Shown here in pieces: positions 17,257 through 26,008 of a stretch of 64,000 nt of DNA. This DNA comes from Mycobacterium sp. 852002-40037_SCH5390672. GTDB taxonomy: Bacteria > Actinomycetota > Actinomycetes > Mycobacteriales > Mycobacteriaceae. The DNA lies in the NCBI RefSeq assembly GCF_001665875.1, contig NZ_LZTA01000122.1:62001-126000 (forward strand), given 5' to 3'. The notes under the pieces were generated by a model. The model worked only from the letters and a program-made list of their open reading frames with translations. It ran no database searches and was not told the DNA's origin. The stretch's first letter is position 1. Every line of letters begins with the position of its first letter. Made by a program: the position numbers and the translations under genes.

Positions 17257-18249
17257 ATGCCTGCAATTACGGCTGACACGCTGACATTGCCGCGAGTCAG
17301 CGGCCCCGGACCCGCCGACACCGAGCGGGCGGTCCGATCGATCACCACCGGCCCGCGCGGCTACGAAGGCGAGGGCTTTCCGGTCGTGCGTGCTTTCGCG
17401 GGGGTAAGTACGGCCGCGCTGGACCCCTTTGTGCACATGGACCAGATGGGCGAGGTTGACTACCAGCCCGGGGAGCCCCGGGGGACCGACTGGCATCCGC
17501 ACCGCGGCTTCGAAACCGTGACCTACATGCTCGACGGGAAATTCGCGCACCAGGACTCGCACGGTGGTGGCGGCCTGATCGCCGACGGCGCGACGCAATG
17601 GATGACGGCCGGTGCGGGCATCCTGCACATCGAGACGCCGCCGGCCGAACTGGTCGACAGCGGCGGGCTGTTCCACGGCATCCAACTTTGGGTGAATCTG
17701 CCGAAGAAGGACAAATTCGCACCCCCGCGGTATCAGGCCATCGAAGGCGGCGACGCCACCCTGCTCGCCTCCGATGACGGCGGGGCGCTGATCCGCATCA
17801 TCGCAGGCGAGATCGACGGCCACCGCGGCCCCGGCATCACCCACACCCCGATCACTCTCGCGCACGCGACGATCGAGAACGGGGCCCGACTCAACATTCC
17901 ATGGCGCCGCGACTTCAATGCGCTGGTGTACGTGTTGTCCGGCAGTGGATACGTCGGCCCGGTCGCCCATCCGATCCACCAGGGGCAGTTAGCGGTCCTG
18001 GGACCCGGCGATCGGATCACCGTCGGCGCCCAGCGGCTCCAGGAATCGAGCGGCGCGCCAGTCCATGGAGCCATTGATGTGCTGCTTCTGGGCGGTCGGC
18101 CGATTCGCGAACCAGTATTTCACTACGGGCCTTTCGTGATGAACACTCGCGTGGAATTGATCGAGGCGCTAGAGGACTACCAAGCCGGAAAATTTGGCAC
18201 CATTCCGCCAAATGCGCTAATGCCGCACCACGGGGGTGGCACACTCTAG
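17257..18249 (+). CDS. Pirin-family bicupin protein
   Basis: A 330-residue protein with pirin features: FVHMDQMGEVDYQPGEPRGTDWHPHRGFETVTYMLDGKFAHQDSHGGGGLIADGATQWMTAGAGILHIETPP. The HPHRGFE and the later His/Glu residues form the iron-binding cupin site. Some bacterial pirins oxidise quercetin and others bind metabolic enzymes; which one applies here is unknown. It shares an operon with a TetR gene that starts 2 bp after its stop. Confidence 0.85.
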   Translation: MPAITADTLTLPRVSGPGPADTERAVRSITTGPRGYEGEGFPVVRAFAGVSTAALDPFVHMDQMGEVDYQPGEPRGTDWHPHRGFETVTYMLDGKFAHQDSHGGGGLIADGATQWMTAGAGILHIETPPAELVDSGGLFHGIQLWVNLPKKDKFAPPRYQAIEGGDATLLASDDGGALIRIIAGEIDGHRGPGITHTPITLAHATIENGARLNIPWRRDFNALVYVLSGSGYVGPVAHPIHQGQLAVLGPGDRITVGAQRLQESSGAPVHGAIDVLLLGGRPIREPVFHYGPFVMNTRVELIEALEDYQAGKFGTIPPNALMPHHGGGTL

Positions 18250-18251
18250 CA

Positions 18252-18887
18252 ATGCTTCCACGGGGGAACCGCCGGCCAGGGCGTCCGCCTGCCGCGAAGG
18301 CCGACGAGACGCGGCAGCGGATCATCCAAGCTGCTCGTATGGTGTTCAGCGAACGCGGCTACGATGGCGCGACGTTCCAGGCCATCGCGGCCCGCGCTGA
18401 CCTTACCCGACCGGCGATCAACCATTATTTCTCGAGCAAGCGCGCGCTATATCGGGAAGTTATGGACGAGACCAATGAATTCATCCTCGGGGTTGGTATT
18501 AAACAAGCGCAAGGCGAGACCTCGCTGGTGGCGCAGCTGACGGCGTTCATCGACGCGGCAGTGAAAGCAAATTCGGAGAATCCAGCCGGATCGGCTTTCA
18601 TTATCGGCGGCGTACTTGAATCGCAGCGGCACCCGGAATGGAGCGGGACCGAAAATGATTCCATACGGATTGCTCGAGAATTCTTGATGCGCGTCGTCAA
18701 CGACGCGATCGAGCGCGGTGAGGTCGTCGCCGGCGTCGATGCCTCGGCATTGGTTGAAACCCTGCTGGTGGTGATCTCCGGCGTGGGTCTCTACGCGGGC
18801 TACATCAAGAGCTACAAAGATATGCTGGCCGTCGTGGGAATGCTGCGCCAGGTCCTGGAAGGCGCGCTCTGGCGCCCGGAGGCCTAG
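18252..18887 (+). CDS. TetR-family regulator (Rv0144-like)
   Basis: A 211-residue repressor with helix-turn-helix RIIQAARMVFSERGYDGATFQAIAARADLTRPAINHYFSSKRALYREVMDE. Its start is 2 bp after the pirin stop, so the two are cotranscribed. The inverted repeat at 17226-17245 is the candidate operator. It is followed by three methyltransferase genes on the same strand, and in M. tuberculosis Rv0144 likewise precedes Rv0145. Confidence 0.85.
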   Translation: MLPRGNRRPGRPPAAKADETRQRIIQAARMVFSERGYDGATFQAIAARADLTRPAINHYFSSKRALYREVMDETNEFILGVGIKQAQGETSLVAQLTAFIDAAVKANSENPAGSAFIIGGVLESQRHPEWSGTENDSIRIAREFLMRVVNDAIERGEVVAGVDASALVETLLVVISGVGLYAGYIKSYKDMLAVVGMLRQVLEGALWRPEA

Positions 18888-18960
18888 CGCGTTTCGGCGC
18901 AGTGAAGTTGCGCACAAAGCGCATAGGCTAACTAACTTATCCCGGTATCATGGACGGGAT

Positions 18961-19902
18961 ATGACTGATCTGGATGCCTCACTACCGCCTTCCGTCCGAT
19001 CTTCCGGCGACAGCTGGACCATCACCGAACTCGTCGGCGCCACCGCGCTGGGTGTCGCCGCGTCGCGGGCGGCCGAAACCGCCGGACCCGACCCTCTGAT
19101 TCGCGACGAATTTGCGCGCCTGCTGGTGTCGTCGGCCGGTCCAGAGTGGGCCCGGCTGGCCGACCCGGAGCTCGCCTGGCTCGAGGGTGATGAGCACGGA
19201 CAGCGCTCGCACCGGTGCGGCATCGACTACCAGGCCGTGCGCACCCACTTCTTCGATGAGTACTTCGCGGACGCCGTCGGCGCCGGGATCCGGCAGGTGG
19301 TGATTTTGGCCGCCGGGCTCGACTCGCGGGCTTACCGGCTGGATTGGCCGACCGGCACCACGGTCTACGAGATCGACCAGCCCCAGGTGCTGGAGTACAA
19401 GGCCGGCATCCTGCACCAGCACGGTGCCGTGCCCTCCGCCATCCGGCACCCCGTCCCGGTGGACCTGCGGGACGATTGGCCCGCGGCCCTGACGGCCGCC
19501 GGATTCGACCGCACCCGACCCACCGCGTGGCTGGCCGAAGGCCTGCTCCCGTACCTGCCCAGCGACGCTCAGGACCGGCTGTTCGAGATGTTCACCGCGC
19601 TCAGCGCCCCCGACAGTCAGGTCGCGATCGAAATGTTCGGCATGAACGCCCGGAGCAACTCGCAGCGTTGGCTGCGGATGCGGGAACGGCTCGGTCTGGA
19701 TGTCAACGTCCAGGCGCTGACCTACCACGAGCCGGACCGTTCGGACGCCGCGGCGTGGCTGGCCGACCACGGCTGGCAGGTGCACAGCGTGAGCAACCGC
19801 GACGAGATGGCCCGACTGGGCCGTCCGGTCCCCGACGACCTGAACGACGAGGCGGTCCGCAGCACCCTGGTGCGGGCGCGTCTTGGCAAGCCCACCGCCT
19901 GA
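18961..19902 (+). CDS. SAM-dependent methyltransferase, first of three tandem paralogues
   Basis: A 313-residue member of the mycobacterial LCM/TcmP-like family to which Rv0145, Rv0146 and Rv0725c belong. SAM-binding motif: VVILAAGLDSRAYRLDWPTGTTVYEIDQP. Acceptor-side block: TAWLAEGLLPYLP. N-terminal block: ALGVAASRAAETAGPDPLIRDEFARLLV. The natural methyl acceptors of this family are largely unknown. It is followed 27 bp later by a second copy with the same architecture. Confidence 0.9.
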   Translation: MTDLDASLPPSVRSSGDSWTITELVGATALGVAASRAAETAGPDPLIRDEFARLLVSSAGPEWARLADPELAWLEGDEHGQRSHRCGIDYQAVRTHFFDEYFADAVGAGIRQVVILAAGLDSRAYRLDWPTGTTVYEIDQPQVLEYKAGILHQHGAVPSAIRHPVPVDLRDDWPAALTAAGFDRTRPTAWLAEGLLPYLPSDAQDRLFEMFTALSAPDSQVAIEMFGMNARSNSQRWLRMRERLGLDVNVQALTYHEPDRSDAAAWLADHGWQVHSVSNRDEMARLGRPVPDDLNDEAVRSTLVRARLGKPTA

Positions 19903-19929
19903 CCAAGGATCGATCCAAGGAGCAACGAC

Positions 19930-20871
19930 ATGAGTTCACTGCGCACCCACGACGACACCTGGGACATCAAGAGCAGCGTCGGCACCACCGCGGTGATGGT
20001 GGCCGCCGCGCGCGCCGTCGAGACCGAAGGGCCTGACCCGCTGATCCGTGATCCGTACGCCCGGCTGCTGGTCAGCAACGCCGGCGCCGGCGTCCTGTGG
20101 GAGGCCATGCTCGACCCGGAGGTCGCGGCAAAGGTCGAAGCCCTCGACGAAGACTCCGCGGCGCACCTGCACCACATGCGCGGCTACCAAGCGGTTCGGA
20201 CGCACTTCTTCGACACCTTCTTCACCGACGCCGTCGCCGCCGGGATCCGCCAGATCGTGATCCTGGCGTCCGGGCTGGACTCCCGCGCCTACCGGCTGGA
20301 CTGGCCCGCCGGCACCACGGTCTATGAGATCGATCAGCCCGAGGTGCTGGCCTACAAATCGACCACGCTGGCCGAGAACGGGGTGACGCCGTCGGCCGAT
20401 CGCCGCGAAGTCGCCATCGACCTGCGTCAGGACTGGCCGGCCGCGCTGCGTGCCGCGGGCTTCGACCCGACGCAGCGCACCGCGTGGCTGGCCGAGGGCT
20501 TACTGATGTACCTGCCGGCTGAGGCTCAGGACCGGTTGTTCACGCTGATCGGCGAGCTGAGCCCGGCCGGGAGCCGCGTCTCGGCGGAAACCGCACCCAA
20601 TCACGCCGAAGAGCGGCGTCAGCAGATGCGGGAGCGGTTCAAGAAGGTGGCCGACGAGATCGGCATGGAGCAGACCGTCGACGTCGGCGAGCTGATGTAC
20701 CGCGACGACCACCGCGCCGACGTCACCGACTGGCTCAACGAACACGGCTGGCGCGCCACGGCCGAGCACTCCACCGCCGCGATGCGCCGGTTGGGCCGCT
20801 GGATCGAGAACGTCCCGCTGGCCGACGACAAGGACGCATTCTCCGACTTCGTCGTCGCCGAACGGTTGTAA
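19930..20871 (+). CDS. SAM-dependent methyltransferase, second of three tandem paralogues
   Basis: A 313-residue paralogue of its neighbours. It opens MSSLRTHDDTWDIKSSVGTTAVMVAAARAVETEGPDPLIRDPYARLLV, and the SAM motif is IVILASGLDSRAYRLDWPAGTTVYEIDQP. It has the same family blocks as the first copy (TAWLAEGLLMYLP). Its TAA and the ATG of the third copy overlap, sharing base 20871, which implies translational coupling of copies two and three. Confidence 0.9.
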   Translation: MSSLRTHDDTWDIKSSVGTTAVMVAAARAVETEGPDPLIRDPYARLLVSNAGAGVLWEAMLDPEVAAKVEALDEDSAAHLHHMRGYQAVRTHFFDTFFTDAVAAGIRQIVILASGLDSRAYRLDWPAGTTVYEIDQPEVLAYKSTTLAENGVTPSADRREVAIDLRQDWPAALRAAGFDPTQRTAWLAEGLLMYLPAEAQDRLFTLIGELSPAGSRVSAETAPNHAEERRQQMRERFKKVADEIGMEQTVDVGELMYRDDHRADVTDWLNEHGWRATAEHSTAAMRRLGRWIENVPLADDKDAFSDFVVAERL

Positions 20872-21797
20872 TGGCACGCACCACGGACGACTCCTGGGAT
20901 ATCGCCACCAGTGTCGGGGCGACCGCGGTGATGGTCGCGCTGGCCCGTGCCGCCGAAACAGCCAGCGCCGATCCGCTCATCCGGGATCAGTTCGCCGAGC
21001 CGCTGGTGTCCACGCCCGCACTCGAGGGGGTCCGTGAGCAGGTCGCCGCGTGGTGGGCGGGCGAGCCGGACGACGACCCCGAGGATGACGCCCCCGACGC
21101 CCGTCACATGATCAACTACCAGGCGGTGCGCACCCACTTTTTCGATGCGTACTTCACCGACGCCGCGGGCGCGGGTATCCGCCAGGCCGTGATCGTGGCC
21201 GCCGGCCTCGATTCACGTGCCTACCGCCTGGACTGGCCGGCGGGCACCGTCGTGTACGAGATCGATCTGCCGAAGGTGCTCGAGTACAAGGGCGAGACAC
21301 TCACCAACCACGGCGCCACACCCAACGCCGATCGGCGTCCGGTGCCCGTCGACCTGCGCCATGACTGGCCAAAGGCGTTGCGCGCCGCCGGTTTCGACGC
21401 CGGTCAGCCGACGGCGTGGCTCGCCGAGGGGCTGCTGCCGTTCCTGCCGGCCTCGGCGCAGGAAGCCCTGTTCGCCTCGATCGACGGGCTGAGCGGATCG
21501 GGCAGCAGGGTGGCCGTCGAGAACTTCGGGATCGACGCCCAGAAGCGCCGCGAGGCCGAGCAGAAGTGGCAGGAACGGCGGGCCAAGCGCGAAGCCCGTG
21601 GCCTGGACACTTCGTTCAACCCCTTTGACCTCTGGTTCGCTGATGAAGGCCGGCCGGACTGCGCCGAGTGGTTCACCGCGCATGGCTGGACCACCACGAC
21701 GGTGAGTGCGCGTGACGAGGGACTGCGACTTGGCCGTGCCCCGGGACCGGAAGACCGGCCGTTCGCAAACAGCTTCGTGACGGCAAGCAAGCCCTGA
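20871..21797 (+). CDS. SAM-dependent methyltransferase, third of three tandem paralogues
   Basis: A 308-residue paralogue that starts MARTTDDSWDIATSVGATAVMVALARAAETASADPLIRDQFAEPLV. SAM motif: AVIVAAGLDSRAYRLDWPAGTVVYEIDLP. A distinctive insertion rich in Glu, Lys and Arg (AQKRREAEQKWQERRAKREARG) follows the core, suggesting a different acceptor or partner. It is coupled to copy two by overlap. Confidence 0.9.
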   Translation: MARTTDDSWDIATSVGATAVMVALARAAETASADPLIRDQFAEPLVSTPALEGVREQVAAWWAGEPDDDPEDDAPDARHMINYQAVRTHFFDAYFTDAAGAGIRQAVIVAAGLDSRAYRLDWPAGTVVYEIDLPKVLEYKGETLTNHGATPNADRRPVPVDLRHDWPKALRAAGFDAGQPTAWLAEGLLPFLPASAQEALFASIDGLSGSGSRVAVENFGIDAQKRREAEQKWQERRAKREARGLDTSFNPFDLWFADEGRPDCAEWFTAHGWTTTTVSARDEGLRLGRAPGPEDRPFANSFVTASKP

Positions 21798-21895
21798 GTA
21801 CCCACGCCGCAGTACGCCCGGCGTCCTAGGCCCGTCGCACGTTCACCGTTGGCTCGCGGTTGCGGTTACCGGGAATTCGCCAGGTCATCGGGAAC

Positions 21896-21909
21896 AATGA
21901 GCACTCATT
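21896..21909. promoter_or_regulatory. 14-bp perfect palindrome immediately before the LCP start codon
   Basis: AATGAG-CA-CTCATT is a perfect 6-2-6 inverted repeat that ends on the base before ATG 21910. It could be an operator or an RNA hairpin that limits ribosome access. No strong ribosome site is visible between it and the coding start. Confidence 0.4.
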
Positions 21910-23475
21910 ATGGGCAGCGGTGGATCCGATCAATCGCACCGCTGGGTGTTGTTGAAAGGCCGATTGGTCGCCAGTATCGCTTCGGCGTTCGTCATGGCCA
22001 TCACCGGTGTCGGATGGGCGGGCTACCACACCGCCCTGGGCAAGATCATCATTTCCCACGCACTACCGAATGCGTCGACGACGCTGGACGGCAACCAGAA
22101 CATTCTGCTGATGGGCTTGGACAGCCGGTTGGACCAGAACGGTCAGCCCCTGCCGCAAGAGATCTATGAGGCGCTGCACGCCGGTGACGAAAGCTCGGGC
22201 GGCTACAACGCCAATGTCCTTATCGTCGTGCATATTTCGGACGGCGACGGACCGGTCACCGCGATATCGATCCCGCGCGACGACTACGCGGAGTTACCGG
22301 GGTGCCCGGGGTCGGTCTGCGCCGGCAAGATCAAACAGGCGTACGGGCTGGCGTATCAGCAGTCGCTGAATTCGCAGGCGGCCGGGAATTCGGGCGGGGC
22401 GGGCGCCACCAATTTGGTGGCCCGCGAGCAGGCTGCCCGCGAGGCCGGCCGCAAGGCCGAAATCAGCGCCGTCAACGACTTTCTGGGGATCTCGGTCGAC
22501 CACTTCGTCGAGGTCACGCTGGGCGCGTTCTTCCAGATAGCCAAGGCCGTCGAGCCGATCACCGTGTGTCTCAATGCCGATACGCGGGACAGCTATTCGG
22601 GTGCCGACTTCCGCCAAGGGGTTCAGCGCATCGATGCCGCGGATGCGATGGCCTTCGTGCGGCAGCGGCGCGATGAAAACGATGGCTCCTTCACCGATTT
22701 CGACCGGACGCGACGACAGCAGGCGTTCCTGGTGGCCTTGGTCAAGGCGGCCCGCAACGGTGGTGTGCTGTCCAGCGTGAGCGGCCTGCGCAAACTGCTG
22801 CAGGTCGCCCGCGACAACGTCGCCGTCGACGACGGCCTGGACATCATGGAATTCGCCTCGCGGGCCTCGCAACTGAGCGAGCGGCCGCTGTCGCTGTACA
22901 CCCTGCCGATCTCTGGCTTCGGCAAAGACGCCAACGGCTCCGACATCAACCAGGTCGACCTTCCGACCATCCGGCGCATCGTCAATCAGCGCTTCATGTC
23001 GGACACACCTGCCGCGCTCGAGGCCGCGTCACCGACCACGCAGCCACCGCCCCCACTGGCCGAACCCGCGATTCTCGACGTCGTCAACGCCACCTCGCGT
23101 GACGGACTCGCGGCCGCCCTGGAGGAGGCCTTCGCGGGCCGCGGCTTTACGCGCGGCAGCGCCACCACCGCGGCGGTCCCGGCCGACGACAGCATCATCG
23201 ACTACGGCCCCGGGGCCGACCCGGGCGCGCAGGTGCTGGCCGATCAACTGCACGTGCCGGCGACGGCGAACGGCACCGTGGCCGCCGGCACGGTGCGACT
23301 GACCGTGGGAACGCGGTTTCCCGCAGCGGACTATCTCGCCCATCCCGGTGCAACGACCGACCCGTCCGGGTCCGGGCAGGTGAGTGCCGTCGCCGCCACC
23401 GGCACCGGCGACCGCGCTCCGGCGCCGACGGACCTCAGCCAGATGAGCGCGGCGAACGTCCCCTGCGTGAAGTAG
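21910..23475 (+). CDS. LytR-CpsA-Psr (LCP) family cell-wall glycopolymer ligase with LytR_C domain
   Basis: A 521-residue membrane-anchored protein. One transmembrane helix lies near the N-terminus (LVASIASAFVMAITGVGWAGY). The LCP domain has NILLMGLDSRL, the Arg-Asp block AISIPRDDY and RQRRDENDGSFTDFDRTRRQQ, which bind the polyprenyl-pyrophosphate substrate. The C-terminal LytR_C domain starts near ILDVVNATSRDGLAAALEEAFAGRGF. LCP enzymes attach arabinogalactan to peptidoglycan in mycobacteria. The gene lies between the Rv0146 and Rv0147 equivalents and is not at this locus in M. tuberculosis. Confidence 0.9.
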   Translation: MGSGGSDQSHRWVLLKGRLVASIASAFVMAITGVGWAGYHTALGKIIISHALPNASTTLDGNQNILLMGLDSRLDQNGQPLPQEIYEALHAGDESSGGYNANVLIVVHISDGDGPVTAISIPRDDYAELPGCPGSVCAGKIKQAYGLAYQQSLNSQAAGNSGGAGATNLVAREQAAREAGRKAEISAVNDFLGISVDHFVEVTLGAFFQIAKAVEPITVCLNADTRDSYSGADFRQGVQRIDAADAMAFVRQRRDENDGSFTDFDRTRRQQAFLVALVKAARNGGVLSSVSGLRKLLQVARDNVAVDDGLDIMEFASRASQLSERPLSLYTLPISGFGKDANGSDINQVDLPTIRRIVNQRFMSDTPAALEAASPTTQPPPPLAEPAILDVVNATSRDGLAAALEEAFAGRGFTRGSATTAAVPADDSIIDYGPGADPGAQVLADQLHVPATANGTVAAGTVRLTVGTRFPAADYLAHPGATTDPSGSGQVSAVAATGTGDRAPAPTDLSQMSAANVPCVK

Positions 23476-23626
23476 CCACGCATCTACGCTTGGGTCCGCG
23501 GCGATCCGACGCGTCGAGACCGCAGTTGGCCGGATCCTTCCTACTGCTCCCCCAACCGGATGGTTAGTATCGCGGTTATCACCGATGAGCGGCCGCCATG
23601 CAGCGGGACTCTGCTCGGGAAGGACA

Positions 23627-25060
23627 ATGATGACCACCGAATCGGTTGCATCGAAGACATCGCTCTCCAAGGACTCCACCAACGGGACCGCACCGGGCGA
23701 CATCCCCGCCACCGTTGCCCGGCTTCGTCAGACCTTCGCCACCGGACGTACCCGCGACGTCGAATGGCGCAAGCGGCAGCTGCTGCAACTGGTGAAGCTG
23801 ATGGAGGAGAACGAGGCCGCGATCGCCGCCGCCCTTGCCGAAGACCTGGATCGCAGCCCCTTTGAGGCCTATATCGCCGACATCGCCACCACCGCCGGTG
23901 AAGCCAAGTACGCGGCCAAGAAGGTGCGGAAGTGGACGCGGCGCAAGTATCAACTGCTAGAGATACCGCAACTACCCGGGCGCGGCTGGGTGCAGTACGA
24001 GCCCTACGGCACCGTGCTGATCATCGGCGCCTGGAATTACCCCTTCTACCTGACGCTGGGTCCCGCCGTCGGAGCGATCGCCGCGGGAAACGCCGTCATC
24101 CTCAAGCCCTCGGAAATCGCCGCGGCGTCCGCACACTTGATGGCCGAGCTGGTGCCGAAATATCTTGACAACGACGCCATTACGGTGGTCGAGGGTGACG
24201 GCGCGACAAGCCAGGAACTCATCGCGCAGGGTCTGGACCGCGTGCTGTTCACCGGCGGCACCGAGATCGGCCGCAAGGTCTACGAGGGTGCGGCACCGCA
24301 CCTGACCCCCTGCACCCTGGAACTCGGCGGCAAAAGCCCGGTCATCGTTGCGGCCGACGCCGACGTGGAGGTGGCGGCCAAGCGGATCGCCTGGATGAAA
24401 CTGCTCAACGCCGGGCAGACCTGCGTCGCACCCGATTACGTCCTGGCGGACGTCACGATCCGCGACGAGCTGGTCGACAAGATCGGTGCCGCCATCACGA
24501 AATTCGCCTCCGACAAGCCGAACGGCATGCGGGTGATCAATCAGCGCCAATTCGACCGGATCAGTGGTTACCTGTCCGGAGACGACGGCAAGGTCACCGT
24601 CGGCGGAGCCTGCGACGCCACGAACCTACGTATCCAGCCCGCCGTCGTGGTCGACCCCGACCCAAACGGCCCGCTGATGCAGAACGAGATCTTCGGTCCG
24701 GTCCTGCCGGTGGTCACCGTCAAAAACCTGGACGAGGCAATACGTTTCGTGAACTCGCGGCCCAAGCCCTTGTCGGCCTACCTGTTCACCAAGCGGCGTG
24801 AGACCCGCGAGCGGGTGATCAAGGAGGTGCCGGCCGGCGGCATGCTGGTCAACCACATCGCCTTCCAGGTGTCCACGGCCAAGCTGCCGTTCGGTGGGGT
24901 CGGCGCATCGGGAATGGGTGCCTACCACGGCAAATACGGATTCGAGGAGTTCAGCCACCGCAAGTCGGTGCTGACCAAACCCACTCGGCCCGACCTGTCG
25001 AGCTTCATCTACCCTCCGTACACCGAGCGGGCCTTCAAGATGGCCCGCAGGATGTTCTGA
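23627..25060 (+). CDS. NAD(P)-dependent aldehyde dehydrogenase (Rv0147-like)
   Basis: A 477-residue class-3-type aldehyde dehydrogenase. The catalytic set is Glu232 in LELGGK and Cys266 in NAGQTCVAPDYV. GAWNYPF (135-140) and the FTGGTEIGR cofactor loop are visible. It oxidises medium or long-chain aldehydes to acids. The C-terminal region (RPDLSSFIYPPYTERAFKMARRMF) is amphipathic and suggests membrane association. The ATG at 23627 follows GGAAGG. The SDR gene starts 58 bp downstream, so a cotranscript is likely. Confidence 0.9.
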   Translation: MMTTESVASKTSLSKDSTNGTAPGDIPATVARLRQTFATGRTRDVEWRKRQLLQLVKLMEENEAAIAAALAEDLDRSPFEAYIADIATTAGEAKYAAKKVRKWTRRKYQLLEIPQLPGRGWVQYEPYGTVLIIGAWNYPFYLTLGPAVGAIAAGNAVILKPSEIAAASAHLMAELVPKYLDNDAITVVEGDGATSQELIAQGLDRVLFTGGTEIGRKVYEGAAPHLTPCTLELGGKSPVIVAADADVEVAAKRIAWMKLLNAGQTCVAPDYVLADVTIRDELVDKIGAAITKFASDKPNGMRVINQRQFDRISGYLSGDDGKVTVGGACDATNLRIQPAVVVDPDPNGPLMQNEIFGPVLPVVTVKNLDEAIRFVNSRPKPLSAYLFTKRRETRERVIKEVPAGGMLVNHIAFQVSTAKLPFGGVGASGMGAYHGKYGFEEFSHRKSVLTKPTRPDLSSFIYPPYTERAFKMARRMF

Positions 25061-25118
25061 CACCTGGCTTCACTGAAACCGTTGCCAGGCAAACTTTTTC
25101 ACAGCAGAGAGGAAACTT

Positions 25119-25982
25119 ATGCCCGGAGTGCAGGATCGCGTCATCATCGTCACCGGAGCCGGTGGAGGACTGGGCCGTGAGTACGCCCTGACCCTCGCCA
25201 AGGAGGGCGCCAGCGTCGTCGTCAACGACCTCGGCGGTTCGCGCGACGGCACCGGCGCCGGCCACAACATGGCCGACGAGGTGGTGAAGGAGATCAAGGA
25301 CGCCGGCGGGCGGGCGGCCGCCAACTACGACAGCGTCGCCGAGCCCGAGGGCGCCGAGAACATCATCAAAACCGCACTCGACGAATTCGGCGCCGTGCAC
25401 GGCGTGGTCAGCAACGCCGGCATTCTGCGCGACGGCACCTTCCACAAGATGTCCTTCGAGAACTGGGACGCCGTGCTCAAGGTGCACCTCTACGGCGGCT
25501 ACAACGTCATCCGCGCGGCCTGGCCGCACTTCCGTGAGCAGAGCTACGGCCGTGTCGTGGTCGCCACCTCTACGAGCGGGCTGTTCGGCAACTTCGGCCA
25601 GACCAACTACGGCGCAGCCAAACTCGGCCTGGTCGGCCTGATCAACAGCCTGGCGCTGGAGGGTGCGAAGTACAACATCCACGCCAACGCGGTCGCCCCC
25701 ATCGCGGCAACCCGGATGACCGAAGACATCCTGCCCAAGGAGGTGCTCGAGAAGCTGACGCCCGAATACGTCGCACCCGTGGTGGCCTACCTGTGCACCG
25801 AGGAAAACCCCAACAGCGCTTCGGTTTTCGTGGTCGGCGGCGGCAAGGTGCAGCGCGTCGCGCTGTTCCAGAACGAGGGCGTCAACTACGACACGCCGCC
25901 GACGGTGGAGGACATCGCCTCGCAGTGGGGCGAGATCACCGACCTGTCCGCGGCAAAGCAGGCCGATTTCAAGCTGGGGTAA
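25119..25982 (+). CDS. Short-chain dehydrogenase (Rv0148-like, MFE-2/HSD17B4-type)
   Basis: A 287-residue SDR resembling the dehydrogenase domain of peroxisomal multifunctional enzyme type 2. The NAD motif is TGAGGGLGREYAL with VVVNDLGGSRDG, the NAG motif is VVSNAGILRDGTF, and the catalytic pair is in YGAAKLG. The likely role is oxidation of a (3R)-hydroxyacyl-CoA or a hydroxysteroid-CoA. AGAGGA precedes the ATG. Confidence 0.9.
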   Translation: MPGVQDRVIIVTGAGGGLGREYALTLAKEGASVVVNDLGGSRDGTGAGHNMADEVVKEIKDAGGRAAANYDSVAEPEGAENIIKTALDEFGAVHGVVSNAGILRDGTFHKMSFENWDAVLKVHLYGGYNVIRAAWPHFREQSYGRVVVATSTSGLFGNFGQTNYGAAKLGLVGLINSLALEGAKYNIHANAVAPIAATRMTEDILPKEVLEKLTPEYVAPVVAYLCTEENPNSASVFVVGGGKVQRVALFQNEGVNYDTPPTVEDIASQWGEITDLSAAKQADFKLG

Positions 25983-26008
25983 GCCCGTGCGACCGGGTGG
26001 TCAGCGAG

